NCBI GenBank assembly: GCA_963965975.1
Contig: OZ014424.1
Location: 2,418,001 to 2,482,000 of the forward strand
Direction of reading: 5' to 3'
Length of the DNA: 64,000 nt
DNA from: Xestospongia bergquistia
Taxonomy: Eukaryota; Porifera; Demospongiae; Haplosclerida; Petrosiidae
Made by a program: the position numbers and the translations under genes. Below are positions 25,886 through 40,400 of this stretch, one piece after another (the stretch's first letter is position 1; each line of letters opens with the position of its first letter). The notes below the pieces were generated by a model that was given only the letters and a program-made list of their open reading frames with translations, made no database searches and was not told where the DNA came from.

Positions 25886-28220
25886 TTACATCTTATTTTC
25901 ACTTGTATCGGCTGGACTCTCTGACCTACTCTCTGATTTTAATGGTTTGCATGGTATTGACAAATTATCATAATTGCTATTATCCTTTGTCTTCAAACGG
26001 TCACTTAAGGTTTTAAGAAAGATGTTATCGGTAAGTTTACTTCTGTCATCAGAGTGGAGACAACAGCAAAGTAGAGATATGTATCGATTAGCAACCTTCT
26101 TTGTAAACAAAAATGCAGAGCTTATAATGAGAGCTTGTGTACTGTTGAATATAATAAAGGGATACCATGCCCATGATTGATTAGTTAACAAAGCTATAAA
26201 CCCAAAAATCCAGGTTAATCCTAGCACTGCAAATATAGCAAATATAACTCTAATCTGTATACTCTTTTGATGGTCGATATCTTTTGATCTTGACCTAGAG
26301 GCCATGCAGAGTAATAAAACAATGACGACAAATGCAATGATATTGAATATGGTTGCCAAACTAATCGGAAGTACAAAGGCAATTATAGCTGAGAGAGGAT
26401 CATTAATCCAACATAATCCAAGAGAGCCATCAACATCTTCTCCATAACGTACTGGTCCATCTGTTGTGAAGTTGACCATTATTGTTATTGTGGTAATTAA
26501 GAGTGGTATCCCCCAACCCAACAACATGTAAAAGATCAATAGCTTTCTTTTAAAAGCTTTACTTCTAACAACTTTTAATCGAAAAGCTAAACTGAAGGTG
26601 CGTGTATATTCAATAGCTAATATGGTCATCCAACTAAATCGAGCTAAAATGAAAGCATGTAGTAATATAGATACTGTTGTACAGAATGGTACAGAGAGAA
26701 TGAGAGGTGATATAGCTCCTCCCAAAAGAAAGGAAACATCTCCAATAAGAAAAGCTACTGCTAAATTCATAAGAAGTTGACTAGGTAATGTTCTTAAATC
26801 CTTAAATAAGCAATATGTTATCAAGATCATACTACTACCCACTATTGACAAAGAACATCCTATGTATGTAAGCTCAACAAACCCTTTAGGGTACTCAATG
26901 ATATTTGCACGAATAGTTACATTAAACACACAAATTAAGGGACGTCCTTGGCTATCAAAACCAACTACCATTCTTCTTTCATTTAGAAACAAAATTGTCA
27001 AGTTATTTATCCATGTAAACTCGTTATCTTCCAAAGCTATTGTAGTACAGTTAATCAATGTGGGTGGGAATAAAAAACCACTTCCACTGCCTGTCTCATT
27101 AGTGATATTATTAATAGGAGTTGGTTGTGGAAGAGGATAACGACAACTACCATGTATGAATTGCTGTCCAGTTGGGCACATGATTTGACGGCAACCTATC
27201 CCAGGAAGAAATATTTCATCAGGTTGACATGTGACAAGATTTGTTGGTCTGATTTCTATAGCTTTGACACGTACAATACCTGAGCCAGTCACATCAAGCA
27301 CTATGCTAAAGGGAACAGGGCCTGGATAGAAAGATAGAGAAAATGAATAATAATCACTGAGTAATAATGATCTATATACCTATAATAAATTGTCCTGCTA
27401 CACTCTCACACTGTTTTTCAGTATTAACTTCTTTAGTTACATCAAAACATTCCTGCAAAAATTCATTAACATCATTACACATTGCACAATATTTGTTATG
27501 ATATAGTGCATCATAAGGTACTCCCAATCGGAATGAACGCACTTTAACAGGATCAAAGGAACTGTTAGAACAATTCTCTACTAATTCAAGGTAGGTGGTA
27601 TTAGAAATCTCACGATGAAGAGAATTTGGTTGATACGATGGACAATGACCTATAGCCGGAAAACACCATCGTGATTCTAAGGTAATATTAGGTGGTGGAT
27701 CAAAAGCACAGTCTTGACAGTACATGAATACATCATCTAATGTGATGTTAGTGATATTGTAGAGTTTAGCTTTACACCGTAGCCTAACTGACCATATAGC
27801 AACAGCAGTGAGATCAATTTCATGGCATATAGCACAGTATTCATTACGATATGTTAGCCCTGTGCTGACATCAGAGACTGGCGGTAGTTTTGACTCAGAG
27901 GTACAGTTTTTAGCGATATCTTCAGCTATTGCATCTGTTGTCCAGTTAAATGGACAGGTTGCTATCATATAGATGGCATCTCCTCTAGCTACTGGGACAT
28001 TATAAATGGACTTCACATAGATACTTTGACATTCTTTGACTGTTTCTTGACTAACAGAGGTTATATTTGCATTGGGACAACAATCTTTGTAGAAAGAGCA
28101 TTGACTGTCACACCTACATGGTTTGTTCTTGTTTAGGCAGTCTGCACAAGGATCTCTGTTTAAAAAACTTAGACAGAGGGAGGGCAAGAGAAGAACGAGA
28201 ATCAATCTGTTTACTAGCAT
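25886..28220 (-). CDS. Somatomedin-B-containing adhesion/secretin-like seven-transmembrane receptor
   Basis: Two exons (27380-28220 and 25886-27321) join in frame to 758 residues. A signal peptide (MLVNRLILVLLLPSLCLSFL) precedes a somatomedin B domain (CRCDSQCSFYKDCCPN). Next come two Cys-rich modules, each containing a Y.N.YCA.C motif (YRNEYCAIC and YHNKYCAMC), with many N-glycosylation sequons. Another Cys-rich stretch leads into seven membrane helices. Family B/adhesion hallmarks are GWGIPLL in helix 4, LCWIND in the second extracellular loop, and GLTWIFGF in helix 6. The tail is short and Ser-rich. I see no HLxxF/CxCxHxT-type GPS cleavage motif before helix 1, so autoproteolysis as in typical adhesion receptors is unlikely. 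Plasma-membrane receptor with unknown ligand; it resembles invertebrate orphan receptors of the adhesion/Methuselah-like side. The start lies about 275 bp from the BLTP1 stop. Confidence 0.9.
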
Positions 28221-28494
28221 ACTAATCAGTCAATGGGAGTGACTTATATTAGGTGAGAAGAAGGCTACCAAGTGTATGCTATGAAGGCGAGGCGCTGCTA
28301 CCGGCGTTATAAGTCAGTCATCTTTTATTAAAAGTTGGGTTGATTGATGAAGTAGTATTTTAATATTCAAGAAAACTGATTTATCAAAAATATTAATAAA
28401 ATTAAGTAATAACAATTAAACTGCACACATACTGACATAAAATGGACTTATAAAAGTTTGTAATTTCATTGACTAATCAACATTAACATAACCA

Positions 28495-31400
28495 TCATTC
28501 TGAGGGCTCAGTTGATGGAGGGGTATCACCTTTAATTCGAATCTTCTTAGTACCTGACACCTTTATCAATAACTCAACTAGTGAAGCTATCCCAAGATCT
28601 AGTGGGTCCATGAGGCCTCTCTGAATGGACTTAGGAATAGTGGTACGAGCATGCTCAAAGCCTAACATTTCTAATAGCCAACTAATGTGGGGGTTAAAGT
28701 GGCCACTAGCCCATTGAGCTTTAGCCATTAGGACAAGATGAGGATCGAGCTCCCAGTGAATGTTGACAAATTGCCTTGTGCATGTAGAGAGCTTAATGGG
28801 CTCCTCAGACTTAGGTGTGTCAGTATGATCTACAGACACCGGTACTGGAGATTGGGATACACCAATAATTGGAGGTCCTAAAAGAGAGTAAATATTCAAT
28901 AAGTCAAGATTATGTTGTCTAGTTATTTTTGAAAGTCTCATTACAAATACAACAAAATATCATTCAATCATTTGGCAGTCACTCATTCTGCTGATATGAT
29001 ATTTATAACCAATAACTAATATTGAGTCTCCTGTAAAGTCAAAATATCAAACTCACTGAATGAAACTTTGTGTCTTTCCAAATGGTCAACATAAGCTTTA
29101 AACAGATCATGAAGAAACAGGTAATTTTCAACAGTAGTGGTCACTGAGATACCCTCGTGAAATTTTGATAACAATGTACACTCTACTGTAGCAGATTGGG
29201 TGATATCGGAAATATTGTGGTTCTCAAGAACATTTAAAGCAAGCCAGAGATGATCATTTATGAGGTTGACTTCAAATGCTGGGATGCCAATAATTGGCTG
29301 GATAGTTAGTTTTTGGCTTTGTTTCAAAAACATCATTGCTTTACCAGCTGTACTTTGTGTAGAGTGAATGTAATGATCAATACATGCATAGTTTAACCAG
29401 TCAGGTGTTTCCTTATGAGATATTGGAGGTACACCACCACGTCCAGCAGATACACGATAAACAGCTGCTAATTCCTTAAATTTAGACCCCTCTTCACCGA
29501 GACGTATGTAACATTTCTGATTGCAAATACGTGTCTTTGCTAATGATGACGCCCTTCCCTCTTCCATTGTTTCTGGTGATGCTTGAGATCCTAGTCCTGG
29601 AATAGCAATGGTAGAGAACTTGGCATTTATGAGATCTATATTAAAGACTGCCCACTCAGCCTCTCTAAATGATGTCCCATGGAAACAAACCAGACACATG
29701 TTGGAACCTGAGACTTCAATGGAACCTCCCAATGAAACATCGTGTTGATCAGTGGAAATATCAATACCAACAGCTTTCATGAGTTCAATACTGCCAACTC
29801 TAACTGCCCATACCCAATGGTGATGCTCTAAGAGAGGGTTCTCTGAGGAGAGGGATAGAAACATATGATCATATGTGGAAATGTAAACTGTGAACATGCT
29901 CAATATAAGAAAGTGCTTCTATTTTAATATTTCACAAACACATGTTAAAGGCACCACTGTATATTACAAAATTTCGGCACATTTATATTGACATACATGT
30001 ACATGTATAAGCATGTGACCACACCTACCAATTTCTGCAGCTCTGTTTTTCTCTGCCCGTTTTTGCTCTTCCTGATAAGCAGCAAAGGCAGTTGATGCAG
30101 CAGTACCAGCTGGTATCATGAGACCAATGGTACGCTCACTTCTCTTCTTTTGCTGCATAACAAAATCATACATTCTGTGGGCTATACCAAACAAGGCTTT
30201 AAATGTAGATTGATGTATAGCTATCTGGAGAGTTGACCAAGTAAATGCAACACAAATCTGAATGCTAGCTGCAGTGTGATGATCTTGAGGACTTTGCCCA
30301 ATTCCCTTCCAGACATCCCAGATTTTAGCATGTAATTGTGTAGCTCTTATTAGCATAATATGAGAACTCATATAATCAATGTGGCCTTGAATGATAGCTA
30401 TGGAGAGACTACCATTGTGTTCTGGGATACCACCACTATGACTTGATGTCTTTACTGAAGAAATAGAGAATACATTTAATAATGAGCTACTGAAGAGTGT
30501 CTATGCTGCTTTTGAGGGTCTAACAATAAACAAAAATACAACTTTCTCACTGGCTCTAAGATTTACACTGTGCGCACTTTGAGACAAGTATGTTAAAGGT
30601 CTTTATGGCCATTCAACATACAATTTGGATCTATAATGGTATGATTAAGTGCAAAGTATATACTATTAAAAATGGAGTTTGCCAATACATATGCAGGTTT
30701 CTTGCCTAAAATGAGGTGTGTCACCAGTTGTCAATGTATTCACTCTACACTAAATAGTCAGATATTTGCTAAGAATTTCAATTTAGAAATTTTCCCTGCC
30801 ACACCTAGTCTCATACAACCAAATGCCATTTTATGAAGTATTTCTTGAGAATCTTCAGCTAGCTACTAATTCCAGGAATATCATCACAATGTACATTGTA
30901 CCAGGTAATGAAAACATTTTCATTTTTATACTTACTATGCAACTGAGTATCTTTGATTGTAAGGTCTCCAGCAACCACACCTCCTTGAGCATCTCCTTCC
31001 ATTTCCTCAATCTCTCCATCACATTGAAAAAGGACTAATTCATTGTGTTGAACATCAGCATGACTATGACCTTGGAGGTGATTTAACAAGACACTAGAGA
31101 AAGAGAACATTTTAAGTTAAGATACAACTTCCACAAGTTGTTAATTATTGTATTACTTTATGCTGGGATAACTTACTGTGCATTGCCCATAAATTGAGCC
31201 ACATTAACATGTAGTCTAGCATCTACTACTGATACAGTTACCACAATCTCTGCTGAGATAGTATCAGAGACCTCGACTACACCACTGGGTTCTACAGAAA
31301 ATGACATGTAATGATCACATTAACATGTACATAAATATCACATATAAATTGCTCAATACTTACAAATTACTAAACAAATCATATTTAAGTTACAAAGCTG

Positions 31401-34400
31401 CTAATTCAAGTATGGAAACATACCTGTTGAAGATTCTCCTCCACTGAGTGATGGACTCCAATACTGCACATCAATAGGAGAAGGAGAATAGGGAGGAGCA
31501 TCTTCTTTGGTTTTACGGCCAATAAAGAGAGCTTCTACTAGGCCAGTATGATACCAGCACTTACGAAACCATGTGATGTCATTAAGACGCCTCCAATCAT
31601 AAGACAAAATAAGGCTCTCAATCATAGGAATAACTATAGGAGAGAGAGAGAATGATTAACATTATCAGTTTATCAGATTGTTAGTTAGCTCATCTATCCA
31701 CTTATACATCCATACCTGACACTTTCAATTTCTCATGTGTCATGTAATCATCAACACTGTTACAAGATGATGACTGCACATAAACAGATTTACGACTCAG
31801 ATGAACAAATGCCTGTCCCAGCACTAAACTAAACGCCTCCTTATCTTCCTTCTGTGACAGCCGTGAGTGTGGTGAGCTGGTATGTACCTTGGGTGTGTAC
31901 ATAACTAATGCAAATGTCTTCAGACAACCAGTAATATTAAGATTATTAAATGTGGCAATGTCGTCATCTCCCTGGGATGATACCAATGATGATTCTGGAG
32001 CAGTAGGTGAAGGAGAACATAACAACTCAAACTGCTTCCGTGTGAACAATGAAAATGAGATGATAAAACTAACAGTTGGAATTTCAATGAGGCATCTAAC
32101 ATGAGCATGTGGATTACATGTAAGATAAATCTTAGATGGGTGGATCTGGACTGTGATACAAACTTCAACAGGGAAAGACAAAGGTCGGGTGGCGGGTTGT
32201 GGTTTTGTTATGGGAGCTTCTTTTTCTTCTTCCTTTTCTTCTTCATCTTCTTCATCTGAATCAGGATAGTTAGTTCCATGAGCAGTAATGTTGATGGGTC
32301 GAACAACTTGCTCTACAAAGTCTAAAACACTTGGGTTTAGTTCCAAGTCTTGTGGCAGAGGAGCTATAACAACCGATATTGTTAACACTCCTTTCTTGAT
32401 GGGGTTACCACTTTTGTCATACATTTCGACATGAGGTGAAAAACGTACTTTATTTGGAGATGATTTAGATTTTGGAGCTATCTCTTCATTTTCATCTTTG
32501 GGTGAAATGGGAGTGTCATCATAAGAGATGTAGCCTGGTTTTTGTGGTGATAGTGGAGCAGTGGAATAGCTTTGTCCTATAATTGACTGGTAATGAGCTT
32601 TAACTTCTAATGCTGGTATAAGTACTACTGTATCAACTGAAGTCTTTGTTTTTTCTCTCTGAAGAGGGAATTGAGGAGAATCAGAGAAGAGATGAGGATG
32701 ACTACCATGTTGTTCAAGAGACCTATAAATTAATTAGAGATGATGACTGTGATGTGACATGTTTATCAATTGCTCTTGAGGTATTGTACATAGCAGAAAT
32801 ATCTACAGGACTTCACAATTTGAAGCATAAATTAAGTATATCCTAACTCAGAAAACAACCTTGATACATGTATTTGTGTAAGGACATTACAATAATGAAA
32901 CATATATTTACCCAAGGTCTTCACTGTGTAGTATTACAGACCCACTGTCAATGTTAATTGTGACATTCACTTCAATATTAATGGAAGGTATAAGTGAATC
33001 AAATCGTCTTGGAGACTCTCTTTTCTCATGATCACTTGGTATAAACTCTTCTGGAACAGATTCATTCACATTCTCTTCTTGTACTGCTTCAAGACTATGA
33101 CTGGATCCTATATGTGGTTGTTCAGTTACAGAATGAGCAGGGCTTACACCAGGACTGGCTCCTCCTTGTTCCATTTGGATCATACGTAGAACATCAGGAG
33201 ATATATCAGAACGATGTCTTGTGTGGGACAATTGATGTGGTGGATGAGGTTTTGCTAGAGATTCTACTGGTATAGTCCTGTCATCAGCTGATTCATCAAC
33301 ACTAAGCTATAAGAAAGATGTACTTATTACAATATAACAATCCTTCCATATAATACAGTATATTAATTTCAGCATTGCTATGTCAATCAGGCAGGTGGAT
33401 GGTAAAAGTACTTATGTAGACACAATTACTATTATAACACCAATTAGTAAATTTGCTGTTTCAAGTGCTGATCATAGTGTAAACAGAAGTTAACAAACAT
33501 CACGATATACTTCCACCTATTTTGCAAGCAAATTTCCTAAAATTCTTTTGAATATGTCAATGTCACAAAAAAGTAGACTTACTAAGGTGGCAGAGCAAAA
33601 CATTAAAGCATGATTAGTCATTATCATAGCACAAACATTACCACTAAGTCAATTTGACGAGTGACAAGCTACATTAAGCTATCAGTAAATACTGTCAATT
33701 TCTGAGTTATTAACTTAAAATTGGCATTCACAGTTAATAAGTCACCATTTCTTACCAAACGTCTTCTAACTGAAAATGATCGACGTCGAAAATCTCGCGG
33801 TCCTTGTACAACAGAAGACCGAGGAGAGAGAATCTGACTTAACTGCTGAAATGTCATTCCTCGTCCTTTACGAAACACCCTGCGTAATCCACGAGCTAAG
33901 TCCATTTCTATTTTATGAAATGTGTCTTCCTCGTATTTCAAACTGTCTGGAGTAGCACCAATAAATCTGAAAAGAAAAATAAATGAATATATATATATAT
34001 ATATACTAAATTGATGCATGATACCATCTTTTTTACATGATAATATCAATGTGCTAATGATAGGAGAGCTCTCTTTGCTAGTCCATATGACCATACCTCA
34101 ACTTCTGTAACTTTCTAGTCTGTTTGGCTAAATCCCATTCCATAGCTCTCAATGCTGCCTGATCATCCTTAATAGATTTGCCAGCAAATGACTGAGTTCT
34201 CCTGTGACTCACGCGACTGAGAACAGGTGATCGATGCGGTACCTTAAACTGAGTTGAAGGGCTAGGAATGATAATAGAATAAATCTTTCATAAGAGAAAT
34301 TTACAAAAAGAAAGTACAGGGTTTGAGTTACTGAGACAGAAATCAATTATTTACATTGTATCTTACAGTGAACAACTTACATTTGAGTATCTGCTTCTTC

Positions 34401-37400
34401 TAAGTCACTGCCAATGGTTGTTAGTGTCCGTACCAATGTTGAGATGTGGCGACCAATGTCAGTATTAGCATTGATGTTAATACCAGACATGTGCCATGTG
34501 AAAGCACTCAGTAGTTTTTCAGCTGAGAATGAGTGAGTGAGAGAGAGAGAGAGAGAGATGATTACAAAATGTTCAGGCACACATGTACTACACATACTTA
34601 CCTTCATCATCAAATTTAGGTTTATTCACAATACAAAATCTGTATGTACCACTAGGTACAATACCTAACAAAGATAAATTCACAATAGCACATGTATAAA
34701 ATGTCCAACATACCATAATTTAAAAACTTGTGTTTTTTGGGTTCAATAGTCCAAGTCTTGTGACGAAAGTGAAACTGCTCATCAAATCGGATCAAGAAGC
34801 CAGTAAATTTACCAGCAGAGGCTAATTTTTTACTGAGATTGAGTGATACTTGCATATCTTTAATAGTCAATACCAGAGCTGGAAAACCTAGAACAGAATA
34901 TAGCACTCATAGTCAATATACCATAAATGTACATCAAAGAGTAATGTACAGAGGATTTCAAGAGTGATAAAAATTTGAGGGTATGACATTAACTAGACAA
35001 TAACCATTTAATACTATTAATTTAGTAGTGCAGTAGAAAATTAAATTGCGAATAAAAAAGATTCTAATGAATACTTTTGTCTGGTGTGTAATGTAACATA
35101 AAAAATGGTAAATATATCTTATAATAGTTAGTTGGTTAACTTACTTCTTAGACTTGCATGAGGTGTTGTAGGCTATAATAAGAAAGAAGGAAAACAGTCA
35201 GTTAGAACATTTACAATATGCTAAAATAATCCTATTGCTTAAAAAATAATAGTTGTATGAAAACTACAACTACAGCAAAAATCATTACCCACCCCATGCA
35301 CTATTACAATTATAATTCTCATACCAGAGGTATCAATGGCATACAAGCCCCTACATCAGTGATAGTAATTTGCACAAGTCGAGGTTTGGAAAAATCAATA
35401 GAAGGAGTTTTTAGTTGAGAAGTTGGCTTTGTCAGTCGCTCCACAAAAGCTTCAGTTGCAGCTTGAACCTGTATATAAGAGAATAGGACATTAGCAAAGA
35501 GAATTTTATAAATATATTAGGTCGTCTATCACAATATATATACATTTATCTAGCTTATCATTTCTTATAAATTCCATGACAACAGTTGAGATTTACCTCG
35601 GCATTAAGCTGTTTATGTTCATTCTGCCAAAAGTTGTAGACACTCTTACAGTTCACCCAAAACAAAATAGCTACAGAGAGTAAGAATAAAAGAGAATGCG
35701 AGAATAAAATTAGGTTATGAACAATTGCTATCTAGACAAGGACTACTTCCCAACTCAATATACGTTCAATTCTTACAATATTCACTTCATCTAACTAACC
35801 TTTTTCTACTGCTGTAGACTGAATATAAAGATGAGGAGAATATATAGATATTAGGAAAGTATCTAGAGAGACAGGTTGGTCCACTGTCTCTTCTCCAGCT
35901 AAGAGAGTAGTGTTCTAAGAGAATGTGTTGGACAAACATGATTGTTGTCAATTGAACTGTTTTCTTACTTGTTGCAATGTATTCCTGATAGTAATCCAAG
36001 TCTTGAAATATGCTAACTCAACAAAATCATCCTCTTCCTCTACACCAGCATCCTCCTAGGAAAGATAGATACAATGGAAAATCTTAAAGATCTCATATGT
36101 ATACCATAGAAGTATATATTTAAATGCACATATAGCTTTATGTGCACACAGTATAAACTCACCTGAAGGTAACCTAAACCAACATTTATTTCAGTGTCTA
36201 CTTTGCCATGCAATGTAAGATAATTCTTAGGTAAAATAGAGGCAGCATCAGGTTGATGACTTGGGTTAGTAATCAACATTTCAATCTTGTTGCCAGTGGA
36301 GAACCTTATAGCAGTCGATAATGGAGTGGATACAGTCACTTTAATACCCTAAATACAGGAAAACAATATAATAGGCCAGTGTGTGAGGATTTTAAATACA
36401 GTTGGTATAACATTGGGTATAGAGGGAGTGCAAATAAAAGTAATGGGACAATGCTATTGACGTGGATATTGTAATCCAGATATAAAGCACATTCCTGTTG
36501 ATTGGTACCACTTCACTAATGATTTTCTTAGCCACACAACTAAAATAACTGAGTATGTTCTTAGTGGAAGCAATACCACCAACTCAACATCAAAGATACA
36601 GACAGAATGTACAACAAACTGCAGAAAAAGTATCAGGACAGTAGTACTATTGATGATGTTGTCATTACTTCTGTGATGTTGCTTATCAAGAAACAAAAAT
36701 GCTCAAGAGACCACAAAGACACATATACATTAGCTCACCTGCATAGATAACCTGACAGAATTAAGAAGAGAAATAAGTTCAAACCCAGACTCAGTTGACT
36801 GTTTCCAGTTAATGGAGGCTACATGTAGTTTTTCTGGAGGTATAGACTCTCCAATGTTAAAGAACATGTTCAGCAATTCATTGATTTCCTAAAAGAACAG
36901 AGATCAAGTAAAGAGTTTTATAATATAATACCCATATGCTACATATAGTGGAACACCACACAACATCCATGTTAAAGTAAATAACCTCCTGGGAAATTTA
37001 CCATAGATACATGGCTTCCAAACTTCTACATCAGTACAGCTTCTACTGATAGTATCAAACTACAAACCTTTGAAAATCAAATTAAATAATTTGGTAGAAC
37101 CTATTGCCTTGATGTACAGTCATCTACGAATAATTTTATGTATACTTTACTCAATTCAAAATCATTCATGAGTATATTATCTTTAGCTTCATCCTGTGTC
37201 AATTAAAAAACTAGATAACTAGGGTTTTAAAATTACACTCTGTCAGAGCCATGAAATGAGAAATTCTATTATGCCATTAGGTATCTTACATGCAAAAAAG
37301 TAACACAGTGTATGTGATAAGGTAAAGATCACCCCTACTTTGATGAAAGCTGACTGTAGTATTAGTAATTGGTTGAGTACATCAGTAGTGACGTCAATAG

Positions 37401-40400
37401 CAACTTGTTTGACAGCCATTTCCAAAGTGATACTTGGTAACCTGCTATAAGGTTGAGGGACAATACTACCTTCTAGAGTAACAACAGGCAATGGAATAGG
37501 TCGTAATGACAACTCATCTTTACATTCCTAGAGAGAGAACAATTTAAATATTTCCTTTAAAATTAAGCAAAACTACCTTAGGATTAAATTCTAAGTGATG
37601 TTCTCCAATGCTCATAGAGAAATTGATCACTGAAGTTGATTCCATTTGTGCAGTTATTGGAGTTACCTAGATATAAAGAAGGAATGTGATCTTGATAAGT
37701 CAGAAAGATCTTACATCGTATGACACAACAAGAGATGACAATGGACGTCCTATTAACTTCAGTCGATGAAGATAGAAAAGTACTGAGCCTTTTGGTAAGT
37801 GTGGAGGAAATTGAAGATCAGAGACATTAACTGCTGAAGGAGTTGAAGTAGTAAAGTGACCTTCATCTAAATGACTGTATAAAAACGAAAATGTTAAGAA
37901 AATAGGTGATATTTCAATCCTCAATTAAACCTACATGGTGGTCTCATTGTTCAATTACACTACGTGTATTCTAACTTAATATAGTGCATTTAGTATAAAA
38001 AATGAGCTGTAATTAGCCTATAAAATTTTAGTCAGGGACACAGTAACAAGCTCTTACCTTGAAGCAGTAGGTGCAAACACTTCATTATAAATGGCAGTAA
38101 ATGTTGGAATGTATTCATGTAACTTCTTATGCAGAATAATTGGAGGTTGCTTTAAATCTACTGCTGCTCCAGGAAACCTAACTAAACAACGGTAAGCTGG
38201 AGCAGGTTGTTGAGGACCATAGTATAAACTTGTACATAATTCCAATGGATCAGCAGAAAAGAGTGCTAAATCACTAGAGAATAGAAATTGATTAGATGTC
38301 AATTTAAAATTGAAACGTCTATTTGCATTCTGTCAGAATTAGTTGCCTGATGTACATGCAATCTAAATGTACTAAAACAGTGTGCTCGATATATACACTG
38401 TACATGTAAATTTGAATAGTTCATGGCATTTTATATGTGTCTTATCACCTTGCTGAAATGGCAGCATCAGAGACTCTGATCAAAGTTCTTTTGAAGGTTC
38501 CAGCTATAGAGAGATAGGTCGGTAACAGTTTATACACCAAAGGAACATGACCACCATGAGAAAGGGGCATTGTACTAAACTGCATTGAAATGTCTGGAGG
38601 AATTTGACGACAGTCAACTGCACCTGACACACTTTGTATTTCAAGAATCAAAAGTAAAGTTTCCACTTGAGTAGAGACTTGAATGGTACCAATCTTAATT
38701 GATCCAAATACACTAAACTCAAGTTGATTATCGGGAACATTTAGTATTTCTCTCATATTGGGGGTCTCTGGTGCCTCTGGTTGTTCCTTTGTGTTGATAT
38801 CAGTTGTTATTTTAATAGAAGGTTTACCAAGACCACTATAAGTAGCCATACTACTTTGTATTGGAGCTTCAGTATCAGATGAGAAGACTTGAGGACTATC
38901 AGTTGTATCATCTATGGGTTCTTGACCATGAGAACTAGATGAAAAGATAGATTGGATGTGAGGTGGCACTGATGTTTCTATATTAACAACTACATCAACT
39001 GGACTTTCAGGACACTCTCCTGATGTAAGTGAACTGAGAGACGCATGACAATCTTCTTCACCTAGCTCATGATGAGAGCTCTCAAGGGAGACACCGAGAC
39101 CAGATACATCAAGCACAGGAGAGACGCGCCGTCGAGGATTACGTGGGCTATTTGAGTACTCAGTTATTGCAGGTTTGAGATTGTTACTCTGGGGTGTAGT
39201 TGAGATTGGTTGTGTTGAAGCATATAATCTCGACATATGTGGGATATTTTGAGTTGAATTTTGCTTTTGTTCCATCAGAAAGAGTTGTTGAACTAAACTT
39301 TGAGCTGTTATCCACGCAGGGGAACGCACTGTATCAACTTCATCAATACTATCATGGTTTTCTTCAGAAACTAACTGAGATACTTGTAGACTACCAACAT
39401 TTGAAGTCACTTCAGGACCTGGTTGACCAGGAGAAAACATTAATGCTTGCAAAGATTTTCTCATGTGATGTAAGCTCTCACTACTGTGACGGCAGACCAT
39501 AAGAAAGGGTAGTGTTACATGAGTAGCAATGGTGTCTAAACTCACATAACATTTAGATGTGATATTAGAACGTTTTTTAGAGGTTCCATCACTCTTAGCC
39601 TCTGCTCGTTTGTGTCGTACAGTGATAAGATAATTAGAAGACTGTGCAGTCAAAACACGAGACTCAACAACATTCTCCAGTGAACCAGCTATACGTAACT
39701 GTTCAAGTAGGAACTCTGGAATGACATGGTATGATTCTATGACATCAGTTTCTTGGTAAGATGTACGCCCATCCATCACTAAGAGAGCTGCTTCTTGTAG
39801 AAGTAAATGATATTCTAGGCTTAATTTGGAACTGTTGTGGCAATGAATCTTTAATTGAGGAGCTACTTTAATATTACAAGATGAATAAAATGGTAGAAGA
39901 GACTCACGTAACAAAACAAAATGTTCATAACTCGTTCCCTGAACTAATGTTCGATAATCAGTATCTTCTTTAAATGTTTCATGTTGTTGATGATACATAA
40001 CATTGGGAACAGCTAGATCTGAAGGGGAGGGACTAATACTGTAATAACCAGTGCTAATCACTGAGGGAGCAATGGATGACTTAGTACTTCGATTACGATT
40101 TTTGATTGTTTTATGTTGAATAGGTATGGAGGATAATACTGACTGTTCAGTTCCAAGACGAACAGCAAGAGCTAGAGAGGTGGCCATGAGTTCTTGGAGA
40201 AGAAATCCTTGTTGATACACTGAGGGGAATCCAGAGATTAGTTCATCAGTGGTTGTCGATAATCCATGCCACATTTGAGTGATGACAGCAAATGTGGTAG
40301 AGTGACGTAATTGAGATGACACTTCATTCAACAGCGGATTGGAGATCTGGTGTCAGAAAGGAAGAGACATTACAAAAAGACAGCAGTATATATGCTTATA

